A DNA stretch of 64,000 nt, taken from positions 3,968,001 to 4,032,000 of the forward strand of contig NC_026504.1 of the NCBI RefSeq assembly GCF_000182925.2, read 5' to 3'. Positions 48,223 to 59,300 of this stretch are shown here, in pieces; within the stretch, counting starts at the first letter, position 1, and each line of letters opens with the position of its first letter. A program made the translations under genes and the position numbers. A model generated the notes under the pieces. It did no database searches. It saw only the letters and a list, made by a program, of their open reading frames with translations, and was not told where the DNA came from. Source of the stretch: Neurospora crassa OR74A. Lineage: Eukaryota; Ascomycota; Sordariomycetes; Sordariales; Sordariaceae.

Positions 48223-51200
48223 TTTGGGTCACGGTGTTGAAAACCGAATTGACGTGTAGATTTGTTAAAAGCGTCGAGCTTGTGTAACGTATTGAACATC
48301 CCCAGAGGGAAACGGGAACGGGAACGGCGAAATCGGATCAACGGCGGTCTTGTACTCAATTGGGTCGCCCGAATTCTTGGGCGCAGAAGCGTGACCACCC
48401 CAAGGAATACCCGAAAATGACTCCGAAAACTTCAGGAAAGTGCCAAGCTTTGTTGTTGGTTATCCGACTGGTACTTTGCTCAATGATACAACGATGAGAC
48501 AACCGACCAAAGCAAGGGGCGGGATGACAAAAAACGGACTGGCCAGAAATGGTGTTCTTTTCTTTATTGACTTTTCTATGTCGTTGTGCTCTGGAGACGA
48601 CGTCACGAAGAGAATCAACTGAAGCATAAGTAAGGCAGATAGATGGATAAAGAAAGTGTCGAGAAATGTAATGTCAGTCACTCCTCACGAATACCGTCGA
48701 CAACTAGACAAATGAACAGAGTGGGAAGCCCATCTTCACATGCAATTCATCGTGCTTCTCAAGTCAACAAACTCATGTGGGTTCAGGGAAGATCCTTGTC
48801 TTGCTGGAGTGTCGACGCCCCTCTTTTCTCTCGTGCTCCCCTCCTCTGTGACTTCTTCACCAACAACTGCTCGCGGCTCTTCCGGGAAACGGGGGGTCGC
48901 CCACTCGGGAAATAGGACACTGGACACGGTATGCGCAGTGCGTGAAGACCCGAAGGCGTGCAGTCAGTTGTTGAGCGATCCCGGGCTTGTGTCTTTGCAA
49001 TTGGATGATAGAGCCGAGCTTGCGTTGTCGAGAGGATTCGGGAAGCATCTCTATGGCAGTGCAAACAGGAGAACTGGAGAGATAAAAAGCATAGAGGTAT
49101 GTAGTGTAAATACGGCCTAGAACCCGCTTATTGTGCGGAGCGAGAATCCGGTCTTCGCCTCGTCAGAAAACCCACCGGGAGCTAGGTTGTATCGGAAAGG
49201 AAGGAGGAGGGGAAGTTGAGGGTGGACATGATAGTTTCCATGGTTTGAGGCTGGAAATTGGGACCTGGAGATGACAACCAGCTGCCAATACGCAATTGTC
49301 GATACGCTAACCTACACACCATTGACGCCCTAACGTCTTGGTGTATCTGGGATCACTATCTGTTAGTATCAGTTCACATGATTGGCTGGTAAAGCTTTGG
49401 AATGCCATAGATATTACTAACAGAACGTCATCAAAGTGACGAGCTTTCCCATATCTTTGTTACAGTGTAGTGTAGCATGTATGCCCCTCCACCCTCTCTT
49501 CACCTAGTCTTCACATTCAGGTTCCACCTCAACAACTTTCGAAACAACCGGGGGAGGACTACACTACGTCAGTCTGCCATCGGCAGACATCGCCGACATC
49601 TTTAGTTGAAGTATTTTCATCACAGATCCTTTCCCATCCATTTCTCTCTGCACTACGGCCTTGGGACCCGACCGAAGCTGTTTGCGCAAGGGGGCCAATG
49701 GTGATGCATGGTGCCTGGCGATCCTCGATTTCATGGCAAGAACGCGTCGTCTTCTGGAACGGATCGAGGGAACCAGTCGACATGATGCTTTGACCACCAC
49801 AACCACATGCAGATATAGAATTTGATTGGGTGTTCATGCCCACCGCCTATCAATCGATAGACTTCAATTAACGGCCTTCAGAGTGTGACAACAGTCACTC
49901 TGCGCCAAAGGGGACCAGTACGCCAAGACATCGCATGAATTCAGAATCGTCCAGGTAGTATCGAACCAACAACCTCACTACACATTCAAGTATATATACA
50001 CTCAGTTGGGTGGTTTTTTCTAACTCTTGAACTTTCCACTCCCCTCTCTCTCTCTCGCAGTGTCCTTGTCCATCATGATGCTCTCCCATCTAAGTGATCC
50101 CTCCAGCTCCAGCTCCAACGCGCCGAACGTTGCTATACCTCACGCAAGCGGACGACCCTAGCGCGCACCAACAGAGTCGAAAGCAGCCGCTCATTTCAAG
50201 CAGGCGCGGAGCCACTTAAGGTTGGCGGTGGAGCTGAGCTAGGGGTGGGTTAGAAGAGTGCCGTATACATGATGAGAGGAGTCGGAGGAAAGACGGGGGA
50301 TTGGGAAGAGGAAAAAAGGCGGAGGGAGGAGAAAGGTATGGGGGGTTAGGGAAAGGGAGGAAGAGGAGGGTGGAACATGCCTGAAAGAGGTGAATGGAAG
50401 CGAGAATGACGATGAGGAGGAGAAGGAAAGGCAGGAAGGGAATGATACTGATGGAGAGAGTGATCATGACCGAAGGAGGAGGAGGAGGGGAAAGGCAAGA
50501 AGGTCTAGGGATGAGAAGGTGTAGGGGTTATGATGGGCGGGAGGCTATTGTTCTTGTGTGTTCATGGTGTTGTTGCTGAGGTTTCTTTGCGCCGAATGTC
50601 CCCCCCCCCCCCCCTTTTTTTTTTTTTTCATTTCATTCTCGAGTGATATTTGTTTCTTATTTCTCTTATAGGCAACCAGCCATTTTTCTTTGTCGACATC
50701 TTCCAAGACTTCATGATTTATGAGGGCAGGGCGGAGGGATGAACGACTTTTACGGTGATGAGATGAATGAGACAGGAAGATGAAGAGGATGAAGGGACGT
50801 GCCGGCTGCTTTGAGAGAGCTCAGGAACTTACGGTCTTTGCGATTGGTCGGTTGAGTTGATGATAGGACATCATAACAGATTCTGTCACCAAGTAATATA
50901 ATGTTTGATGCCAGGGACGTTCAGCGGGATAGATAAATGCACTGATAATAATTCAAGAGTTCAGAGAGGCTGTCAGCTGTTTTAAACACTGGCATGCGCC
51001 CTGAATCGACAAGAAGACCACACTGTATTCTGAAGAGCTTCGGTGCGTTTTGGGCTCCTGTAGTCCGGGCATGTTGCCAGTCTATTACACCGATCTTGTT
51101 CAACCTGGAGTTAGCCCGTCATCCATGTAACAAAAGTCAACTATAACCACCTGGCCACCCTGGCCCGATATGCTTAAAAGGCGGAAGAAATCTCTCGATC

Positions 51201-51427
51201 ATGACAAATTTTGCCGCTTGTTCCCCATTAGTATGAACCCCCACAGCAAGAAGAGACAGGAACCAGATCAAGTAATAGTAGTATCAAAGAGTCCTTTCCC
51301 ATTTTGATGACGCACTTCCTTGTGCAGACCGCATTAGGGACCAAAACATCGCTGCTTCTTCCATCATTCCTCTAACCCCTTCCTCCCTCTCCTCCGCCTC
51401 CTCGTCCGTCTAGAAGACCCATTAAGT
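48223..51427. other. 3.2-kb region between chol-1 and eIF3g
   Basis: The left part should carry the chol-1 promoter and leader; the right part holds the eIF3g 3' end. Two TGTAGTGTA copies occur (49100, 49466). The stretch 50260-50530 is strongly purine-rich on the plus strand and contains a short minus-strand hydrophobic frame, listed as a finding. A C15-T14 junction is at 50600-50628. No convincing gene or RNA is recognised. Confidence 0.5.
50600..50628. repeat. C15 directly joined to T14
   Basis: Fifteen C followed at once by fourteen T, in non-coding DNA. Such abutting homopolymers are prone to slippage, so the exact lengths may vary between strains or assemblies. Confidence 0.9.
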
Positions 51428-52681
51428 TTACGCAGCCTTCTTCGCGAACTCAACCCTAAGGATCAAATGTCTGAAACCGAAACCGTCCATCTTGGCGCAA
51501 GCCTTGACAGCGTCGCTGCGATCAGCGAAACTGATGAAGGCGAAGCCCTTGGCAAGACCCGTATCGCGATCCTTGGCAAGGAAGACACGAGTGACGCGAC
51601 CGAACCGCTCGAACATATCGCGAAGCTCTTGTTCCTCGGCCATCTCGGAGACCTAAGCGTAGAAAACATGTTAGCACGAATCAGTCCCGTCATAATAACC
51701 CCTCTTTAGGAGCAGAACAGAGCAGCTTTTGCAAGTCTGTCGCCTACTCCCTCTTTCCCTTTTCCTTCTGCTTCTTCTTCTTCTCCACCACCACCACCAC
51801 CTCCTCCTCCTCCTCCTCCTCCGCGTCCTTTTGGGGGACACTAGGGGCAAACGTACGTTGGTAACTCTGAGAGTGGCGAGATCGTCGCGCTCGCCGTACT
51901 TGCCGCCCATCCTCTCTCCAGCAGCCGCGGCCCCACCGGCACCACGCAGCGCAGGTGGCACGTACGAGCCCTTCTTGCCCGCGCCCGCCGCACCCTGGGA
52001 AGCGGCAGCAGCCTCGTCAGCAGCACTGGCGGCGACGTCGGCGGCAGCGCCGGCCTCGCCGATGGGGGCCATGGTGTCCTTGTAGGGACAGCGGGCGGTG
52101 AAATGCTCGCCGTTGCAAATACGGCACTTGACCTTCTTGTCCTTCAACTTGTCCTTCATGGCCTGGGCGTTGGGGTCCTTGCTCTCATCCTTGGCTTCCT
52201 GGCGCCAGTTGAAGGAAGGCTTGAAGATGATGTTCTCGCCGACCGAGGTGGTGTCGGGGGCCGGGCCGGCGCCGTCCTTGACGCTAAGGCCGAACTTGGT
52301 CCACGACTTGCGCTCAGCGACGCGGGGGTTGACGACCTCACGGTGGGTGATGTAGCGGATGCGTCGTGTGGTCTTGACCTTCTGGCCGTTGTCGTTCAGG
52401 CGGTACTCGATGATGGTCGTGCTGCCATCCTTGTTGGTGATCTTCTGAGGGGGCGGGAGTTCGGTGGAGGTCTCCTCGAGCTCGTCATCGTCGGCCCAGT
52501 CGTGCCTGAATGGTCGCGAACTATGTTAGACTCTTACTCTCCGAGAAATCAAATGCATACGTGTTGGGTTGTGAAGCACGCCGGAAAAATGGCAATCGGG
52601 GGAATCGGGGGCGTGGATGCAGACGGGCGTTTGCTGTCGAGGCAAGCGGAGGAGTACTGACTTCTGTTGAACGGCAGCCAT
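51428..52681 (-). CDS. tif35: Translation initiation factor eIF3 subunit G (TIF35)
   Basis: Three coding exons: 52662-52681 (20 nt), 51857-52505 and 51428-51652; 297 residues. eIF3g binds eIF3i and the 40S subunit and promotes scanning and reinitiation in the cytoplasm. The N-terminal domain starts [18 protein letters not shown] and has [24 protein letters not shown] zinc knuckle is C134-x2-C137-x3-H141-x4-C146. An Ala/Gly-rich linker follows (about 150-210), then one RRM with RNP2 TLRVTNV spanning intron 2 and RNP1 KGFAFISF at about 258-265. Order and length are normal for the family. Intron 1 is 156 nt, and intron 2 is 204 nt and full of CTT, CCA and CTC triplets on the plus strand. Confidence 0.94.
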
Positions 52682-53945
52682 CTTGACAGTATGTGGTTGT
52701 TTTGATTCCGCAGGTTCGGCTCGTCTGGTGATGGGTGCGGTGGATGACTGAAATGGCCGTGGGTTGTCGTCGCGATGGGTTGACGTTGCGCTGGTTTGGC
52801 GGCGATTTTTGGTGGGGCTCAAGTTTGAAAAGCCAGGGCAGTTTTCCCCCCCATTTTTTGGAGGTGGGAATTTTTGGATATTTGAGTGTGGGGCAAAAAT
52901 TGTCTTGCTGACTCGGCTTTCACTCAGGAAATCAGCCCTGTTTGGCAGCTAACGGTGCTCTATCCTACGTACAATATCAAGGCAGCAGATTCGCACATGA
53001 CAGCCAATACGGCTCCCTACAAACGAAGCTTCGTTCTTTGACAAAGCAGGACTGGTCGCATCCAGACGTATACGTTGAGGTGTTTTGCCCCTTCTTTCAT
53101 TATCCGCTTTGGGTTGCTTCCACTTCGCATCCATTAGTGGGGGCATCACAGGCATCACAACCCTAACCCGAACGTTGCTCCTCCAGGCCTACCAGGGGCA
53201 GGGCGCGGCGCCGCAACATGGAGCTAGCTCAACTCTCTCGACACCAGGACGTGTTGTACATAGTAGGTACCTTTGTTTGCAAGTTGATGGCTGGCACCGA
53301 GGTTAAAGTTTGAGAGTTTGAACTCGATTCAGATTTCTCCAAGCATCCATATCTGATGCTCTAAACTCACTGCTATCTAAGTTGGCCACGGAGCCTGCCG
53401 GGCACCAGCTTTCTTCTGACTCTGTGACCCCCCTCCTCCGATTGAGAATCGAAAACCACCCCGCCCTTCATGCCCACCACACTCACCTCCTCAATTAATC
53501 ACCTACATACACAGTAGGTACCCCAACATTACATAATACAAGGTATATGGCAAAAAAAGACAAATCCCGCACCAAATCGACCTGACAAAGGAGATCGTTC
53601 ACACGTTACGTTCCGGATGTCGCCGGTGGTATAAATGTACCCTCATCACCTGGGTATCCAGTATCTTGCTTCCTGCATCCTTATTCCATCCATCTAACCG
53701 GTATCTTGTTTTTCGACTGAACCCGACCTTGAAAAAAGAGAGACAAAGGAAATGGTGACGGAGTCAATCAGCGGTTCGATGGCGGTTTATCTCTATCAGT
53801 TGAATCCCCAGGCGCCCTTTGCTCTGCAAGTATTGTCGCTGACAGATACTCGGAAACTTCAGTGGTCGTGCTTCCTAGACGTCCAGAAATGGCGATGCGT
53901 TGAATGATGGTATGGCGCCAGATACGAGTAAATGCAAATCACAGC
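52682..53945. other. Region between eIF3g and the PH-domain gene
   Basis: A 1.26-kb stretch with the eIF3g promoter at the left and the 3' end of the PH-domain gene at the right. Frames are under 80 codons and featureless. Confidence 0.55.
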
Positions 53946-56300
53946 TCAAGGTGAATATGCTGAGTGACAGACTTGAAGTGACGATTTTCTCGGGATTGGA
54001 GGAAGGGCACGATTCGGCGGGGGAGCAGGTGGGGGACCTTCCGCCAGCTGTGTCTTATTCCGTCGCGAACCCAAGCCGCCGTTGGCAACCGACAAAGACC
54101 TAAAATGGGGCGCGGGTCTCGAGCCCTGCTTCGAAAGTGAAGTTGAAGATATCTGGGGAAGGTCGCCGAGATCGTCACCGAGGTCACTCAGATCAAGGAA
54201 ACTGCGATCAGGTTCGCTTGACCTTTCTGACAGCTGAGACTGCAGACTAAATCTTCTATCGGCGCGCTTCGATGGGCTACCTGGGTAATCGCCGACGGAC
54301 GGAGTGGATCTGAGCATGTCTTGGAAAGCCACTGATGATGGAGGAGCATAGCCTGACCTCTTTTCAGGGCTACCATGTGTGACAGGTTGTGTGGGAGAGA
54401 GATTCTCCCAGTCCTCGCCGCTGTCACAACGTTGCTTGGTTGCGTCCGGCAATCCCCAAGACGAGAAAAGGGACTCCGGTTCCGGTGCTGTCTCATCAGC
54501 TACTTCGATTGAAACACCTTTCCTATCAAGCGACGGCGATTCAGGCGACGGTTGATCCACCACAAAAGAGAGCGGGCGTGAGTTGAGGCACAGAGCCGAG
54601 GGCGGGGGTCTCCGTGAACCGCCGCGCATCTGACAAGGTAGCGGAGGAGGTGGAGAAGATGGTTCAACTTCCTCTTCCGGGAGGGATTTTGTTGACCTAG
54701 TGAGCGAATAACGCTGGCTGGATCGTTTGCTAGAGCTCGAAGGGCTGCTGGGATCGAAATTCCACGTGCTCAAACTCGAGAGGGGATGAGAGGCGGCGAG
54801 ACGCATTTCGAGGAGATGATTCGACGTCTGCAGAGACTGTCTTCTGTCACTGATCGCTGCTGCATTCGGTCTTGGTCGCGGTCGGGGTTGGTCATCAAGG
54901 GCGGTGAGCTCTGGAATGGAGTCCTGAAGGTTTGCAAAAGAGTCGTGAATAGGCGAACATGCTGGTGATGACCCAGCTGACGTGAGGGCTGTACGCTGCC
55001 CGGACGACAGATATGAAAACCGCTGAGTACTGTCCCTAAGTCCGTCTAGCTGTCTACCATCATGAGAGATTACGCTAGCGGTGGACGCAGCCTCGTCAAA
55101 GGACTGACCTCGTTCAGTGAAGTCCATATTAATATCCAGATTGGAGGTGCTCTGGCGTCCGTCCCACGCATCACCAGACATGGTCCCGACGTAATCATCA
55201 ACTACCAAAGTTCTTTGGCTCGTCTGGCTTCGAAGCTCTGAAGCCTCATTGTCGAAATGTGTGTTTCCTGTCTCCGAGACCTTCTTCTTTCCTCCGAGGC
55301 CTTCGATTTCGCGTCTAAGCGTGGCCAACCAACTCTCCATATCGGGCGCGTTCTCGAATACCATCAAAAGGTTGGAGGCCTGCCTTTTGTCACCTCGAAA
55401 AGGCAGCCGGGAAAGCAATGAGCTGGCGTGAGATGCTGGGGCGGCATAGTCCGAATCGGCTGTGGCGGTTATCTGCAATACCCAGTGACGTCCTGGAATA
55501 ACATCGCTTACAAAGGCAGCTGAGTCCTTTCCGAGCGGCAAGATCTTCTCCGGCAGACGGTCCAAGGGCCCATCCCCAGTGTATTGGAGCAAGTATCCCG
55601 AAATAAGCACGAAAAACTTGGTCGTCCAGTCTAACTTGAGGGCAACCGATCCAGAGGTATTGCGGCGGTGCTTCCTCTTCCCTCTCTCGGACCTGTCAGC
55701 TCCTGCTGTCGACGGAGTTGCCCCATCTGCAGCTGTTGTTGAGCTTGATCCAAAAGCGTCGCTAATCGAGAAGATGCCCTTGTGTTGATGCAGCCTGAGT
55801 ATAGCCTCAGCTGAAGCGGTACAGGCAGGAAGACGGGCTTGCTTGATGGCTTGGGGATAAACTTGGCAAAGGGTTGGTGGATCCCAGGCAGCCAGGGATC
55901 CCCTTGATGCTCTAGGCGATGCGTGCCCACGCACTGCACTTGCTGATTTCTTGTGTTTCAAAGTTTGGGCCGGGAAGGTAGATGCGAGAGGAGATCCGGC
56001 CGCGGACCCGGATAACGTCACGTCGGACCGCTGGGCTTGGCCATTATCGTTATGCAGTCCATAGGGCCAGTGGCTAACACTGGCGATGGAGGCGCGCAGA
56101 CCTCCGGACCTCGTTGGTGTATCTCTGGGAGCGACAGTCGACATTCGTTCGGCTTCGGTAGCTGATCTGTTTCTGTGAAACAAGTTCCTCAACGCAAGCT
56201 TCGAGTCCCTCTTATTTAACCTGCCCGCCTCCTGTCGCGAGGGTGCCCCTTCGAATTCCTCCCCTTGGTCATGATGATGATAATGATGTGGCTCAGACAT
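53946..56300 (-). CDS. PH-domain-containing protein of unknown function
   Basis: Single open frame of 784 residues from the ATG complementary to 56298-56300; the frame stays open for 11 codons upstream but has no earlier ATG there. The N-terminus is His-rich (MSEPHHYHHHDQGEEFEG), then basic and Ser-rich. A pleckstrin-homology-like domain lies at about 225-345: WTTKFFVLISGYLLQYTGDG, RHWVLQITA, then LLMVFENAPDMESWLATLRR as the C-terminal helix with its usual Trp. The remainder is long, Ser/Pro-rich and disordered, with poly-Pro patches (SSPPPPLP; GPPPAPPPNRALPPIPRK) that could bind SH3 or EVH1 domains. PH domains usually bind phosphoinositides, so a cortical or membrane role is possible but not shown. 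A small 3' intron cannot be excluded. Confidence 0.75.
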   Translation of the reverse strand: MSEPHHYHHHDQGEEFEGAPSRQEAGRLNKRDSKLALRNLFHRNRSATEAERMSTVAPRDTPTRSGGLRASIASVSHWPYGLHNDNGQAQRSDVTLSGSAAGSPLASTFPAQTLKHKKSASAVRGHASPRASRGSLAAWDPPTLCQVYPQAIKQARLPACTASAEAILRLHQHKGIFSISDAFGSSSTTAADGATPSTAGADRSERGKRKHRRNTSGSVALKLDWTTKFFVLISGYLLQYTGDGPLDRLPEKILPLGKDSAAFVSDVIPGRHWVLQITATADSDYAAPASHASSLLSRLPFRGDKRQASNLLMVFENAPDMESWLATLRREIEGLGGKKKVSETGNTHFDNEASELRSQTSQRTLVVDDYVGTMSGDAWDGRQSTSNLDINMDFTERGQSFDEAASTASVISHDGRQLDGLRDSTQRFSYLSSGQRTALTSAGSSPACSPIHDSFANLQDSIPELTALDDQPRPRPRPNAAAISDRRQSLQTSNHLLEMRLAASHPLSSLSTWNFDPSSPSSSSKRSSQRYSLTRSTKSLPEEEVEPSSPPPPLPCQMRGGSRRPPPSALCLNSRPLSFVVDQPSPESPSLDRKGVSIEVADETAPEPESLFSSWGLPDATKQRCDSGEDWENLSPTQPVTHGSPEKRSGYAPPSSVAFQDMLRSTPSVGDYPGSPSKRADRRFSLQSQLSERSSEPDRSFLDLSDLGDDLGDLPQISSTSLSKQGSRPAPHFRSLSVANGGLGSRRNKTQLAEGPPPAPPPNRALPPIPRKSSLQVCHSAYSP

Positions 56301-59300
56301 TGCTTCGGAGGGAGCCAACCCTGGCGGTGTCAAGTCCTGGATATGTGGTTCGGTATGCGGTGTCGATCAGGGCGCAAAAGTTCCTGGTTTGGGTACTCAC
56401 CGCCACACAAGAGACAGTACTCTGGCGCTGCGGTGATGTGATGGTGGTAGTTGGAAACGAAGAGAATGCGGGTTGCATATACCCATGCAGGGCAATGGGA
56501 GTCGATGGTTGTTGAATTCTTTTCTCTGTTGCTTGGAGAGAAAAAAATAAAACGAGTGCAAATTGCTGTGCGGTTGGGTGTGTAAATGGGAGAACCAAAA
56601 GGTCGGGTCGGAGAACGAATGACGGGGGACTGGGATCGGTCAGATTTCAAAGAGGGTATGCAGCCGTGGTAGTAATAATAAACATGGAGATGTGCTGGAT
56701 ACGACAATGAGAACCTGGACGGGCAGTGGAAATCCGGGGCGTCAAATCCAGGCGCGAGAAGATTTCCCAATCCTAAAAGCGGAAAGCCAAGACTAGAAAT
56801 TAAGTGGGAAAAGTTTTGGTTTGTAAGTGTAGTTCGATGGGTGTCTATGGGCCGAAATGGGGCGGGACTTTTGTGTCTGGATGGATCGTCTTCCAGGGAG
56901 GAGCGATAGCCTCATGGAACAAAAGCAAAATAAAAAGGAAAAAAGATAAAAAAAATAGAAAGAGCAAGTACGCTCGGTACGGTACCAGTTAGCAGGCAAG
57001 TAGAGCTGGCGACAAGCGTGTTCCCCGGCAATCATGCCCTTTGCAGCATTAGGGACTGTAGAAGCGAGAGTCAAGACTGGACAGGACGGACAAATTGACG
57101 GAAATTGTATTTGACAGGACGGGCTCAAACAGCCAAATTATACATCAGGGAGATCGGAACGACCAGCTCGGGGCTCGTGAGGGCCTGAAGTGAATCCCAG
57201 TTCGGAACGTGGGCGCGTGAGATCAACGAGGATTCGCGCCTCAGACGGCCGTTCCGCCGTTCAGTATATTAATTGAAAGATTCCTCCTGGGACCACAGGG
57301 AAAACCACAGGGACTGACTGGTAGTGCTGCTATTCCAGGGCGTTTCGGGTATAAGCTAATTACCTCCAAGTACCTCAGGTTACCTTTTTTACACATGCAG
57401 ACAGTCCAATGGCTTTTCCGCCTGGGGTGTTGGATGGGTTCCAAATTCCACACTAATGGCCTGGGGGTCCATTCCCGCCATGTGCAACAATGCGAACGAC
57501 ACAGAACGACTCGACATTTCACTTCCGTCCCAGACATGCAGCCCGGGGATTGGCGCATTTGGTAGGCTGAAATGCGGGCCAGGGGTCCCGTCGTGATCGT
57601 GACCTCCATCTCGGGAGTTCTGCCCAGCCAACAGCTACCCTGGCCGGACGAGTTCCTCAGACACACAGTGCTCTGGTACAGACAATGAACGGTAGGTAGG
57701 CGCTCTCTTGTCTCTGTCTTTGTCTCTGTTTCTGTCTCTGTCACTGTCACTGTCTCTGTACAGCTTTGTCTTGTGAGCTGCTGTCCTCCCATCTGGCTTG
57801 GGGCATTGGAAGCGTAGTTGTGTGTCTAATTTCAGCGCGCTAACAGCACGGGCCGTTAGGCGTTGAGATGACAGGATTGACAGGGTGCAAAGTGGAAGGA
57901 CCGTTCGCAACTCATCCCGACCTCAAGGACCGGCATACATAGAGGTCAGTACGTACATACCTAACTTTGCGCACCCTTTACCCCGGAACCAAAACATGAT
58001 AGCCCAGGTGTAATATTGCATACTACGTACACAACGTCAGGCAGCGTGAAGAATTTTCACGGCTGACATATTCTCATAATGCAGGCCAATCAAAGCCTCG
58101 GCTTGCAGAAGAGAAGCAACGAGGAAGTCGTAAACCATAACCACACGGTTCCATTGCCAAAACGTCTTCGGTTTTGGGAAATGGAAAGAGGAATAGCATT
58201 GTTCAAAGTGGAGCTGAAACCACTGGTGGACAAGGGCAGGAGCGAGGAAGCCCCTGACACTCAGCGAGCGCGAGTGCGTGCAAAGGTGGCATTCAAGTGG
58301 ATTCACGATTTTTTGACAGCGTAAATCCACGACACCCAATATGGAAGTTGCCGGTGTGCGTGCGCGCCTGCAATTATTCTGCCAGTTCTAGTGTTGTAGT
58401 ATACAAGTACATAGTACCTCTACATAACTTGCTGTTTCGCGCGGGGCCCAGCTGAGGTCTCGCCCTACGGATCATCATGATATCGATCATCGTCCTCCAA
58501 AGTTGCAAGTTGGACACCTGAAGTGAATCGAACCCATTCTGAATACCTTCTGGGCATGCTCAAAACACCACGTTGGGCATCAGATCTGGCCCCCTGGTGA
58601 TGAAGATCTACTGCTCCGTACACGTACACTATACCCCACCGACTTGACATGTTTGATGTGTCAGTCGGTCGAAGAAGCAAAAAACGGCAGCTCGGCAACC
58701 GCCGAGTAACAGCCCCAGCCTGTTTTCTGGGCACGTCGTTCACCAGATTAAATTTCATTTCCTGCCCTCCCGCTGCCCCCATGTCCACCTCACGTTCTCA
58801 TCTGCTCTCAACGTGTCGCCCCCACTCCCCATCATCACCACCGTCATTGCACAAAGAAAACATGTTGCGTCTGATGGAAACACGAGTGTCGGGTAACCAC
58901 GTCTTAGTGAGGTTAGGGCTTGCGACGGCACCCTTTCCATCTCCAAAAATCTTCACCTCCAGCCCTGGCTCGAATAACGAAAACCTCTGCGCAACCAATT
59001 TCACCACCACTAAAGCCGCTCATTACGCAAGCAAACATTAATCTTCACCTCAACACAATGCAGAATATCGGCTGAGGTGATCAGAGATTGACAATGCCGT
59101 TCGCCATGTTTGCAAAAAGCATGGAACAATACGCAAAATAGACACCAACTGAACTATCCGCTACATTGTTCGGATGAACAGCTGCTGCTGAAAGTGAAAA
59201 GGGGGCCGTTGGTGATGGCAGTCGCATCCAGACCAACCATCACCAACTCCAAACCACCGGTCCACCAACGCATCATCTTGCCAACACAAGCATCTTCCCA

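Noticed and set aside
49895-50000. GGTTCGATAC on the minus strand, resembling a tRNA T-loop
   Set aside because: The flanking bases do not form a T-stem and no acceptor or anticodon arm can be folded.
57241-57792. 183-codon minus-strand frame
   Set aside because: Its first part is Thr-Glu repeats from a GTCTCT simple repeat, and the rest lacks any family feature.
58505-58560. GGGTTCGATTC on the minus strand, resembling a tRNA B-box
   Set aside because: The T-stem does not pair and no tRNA body is present.
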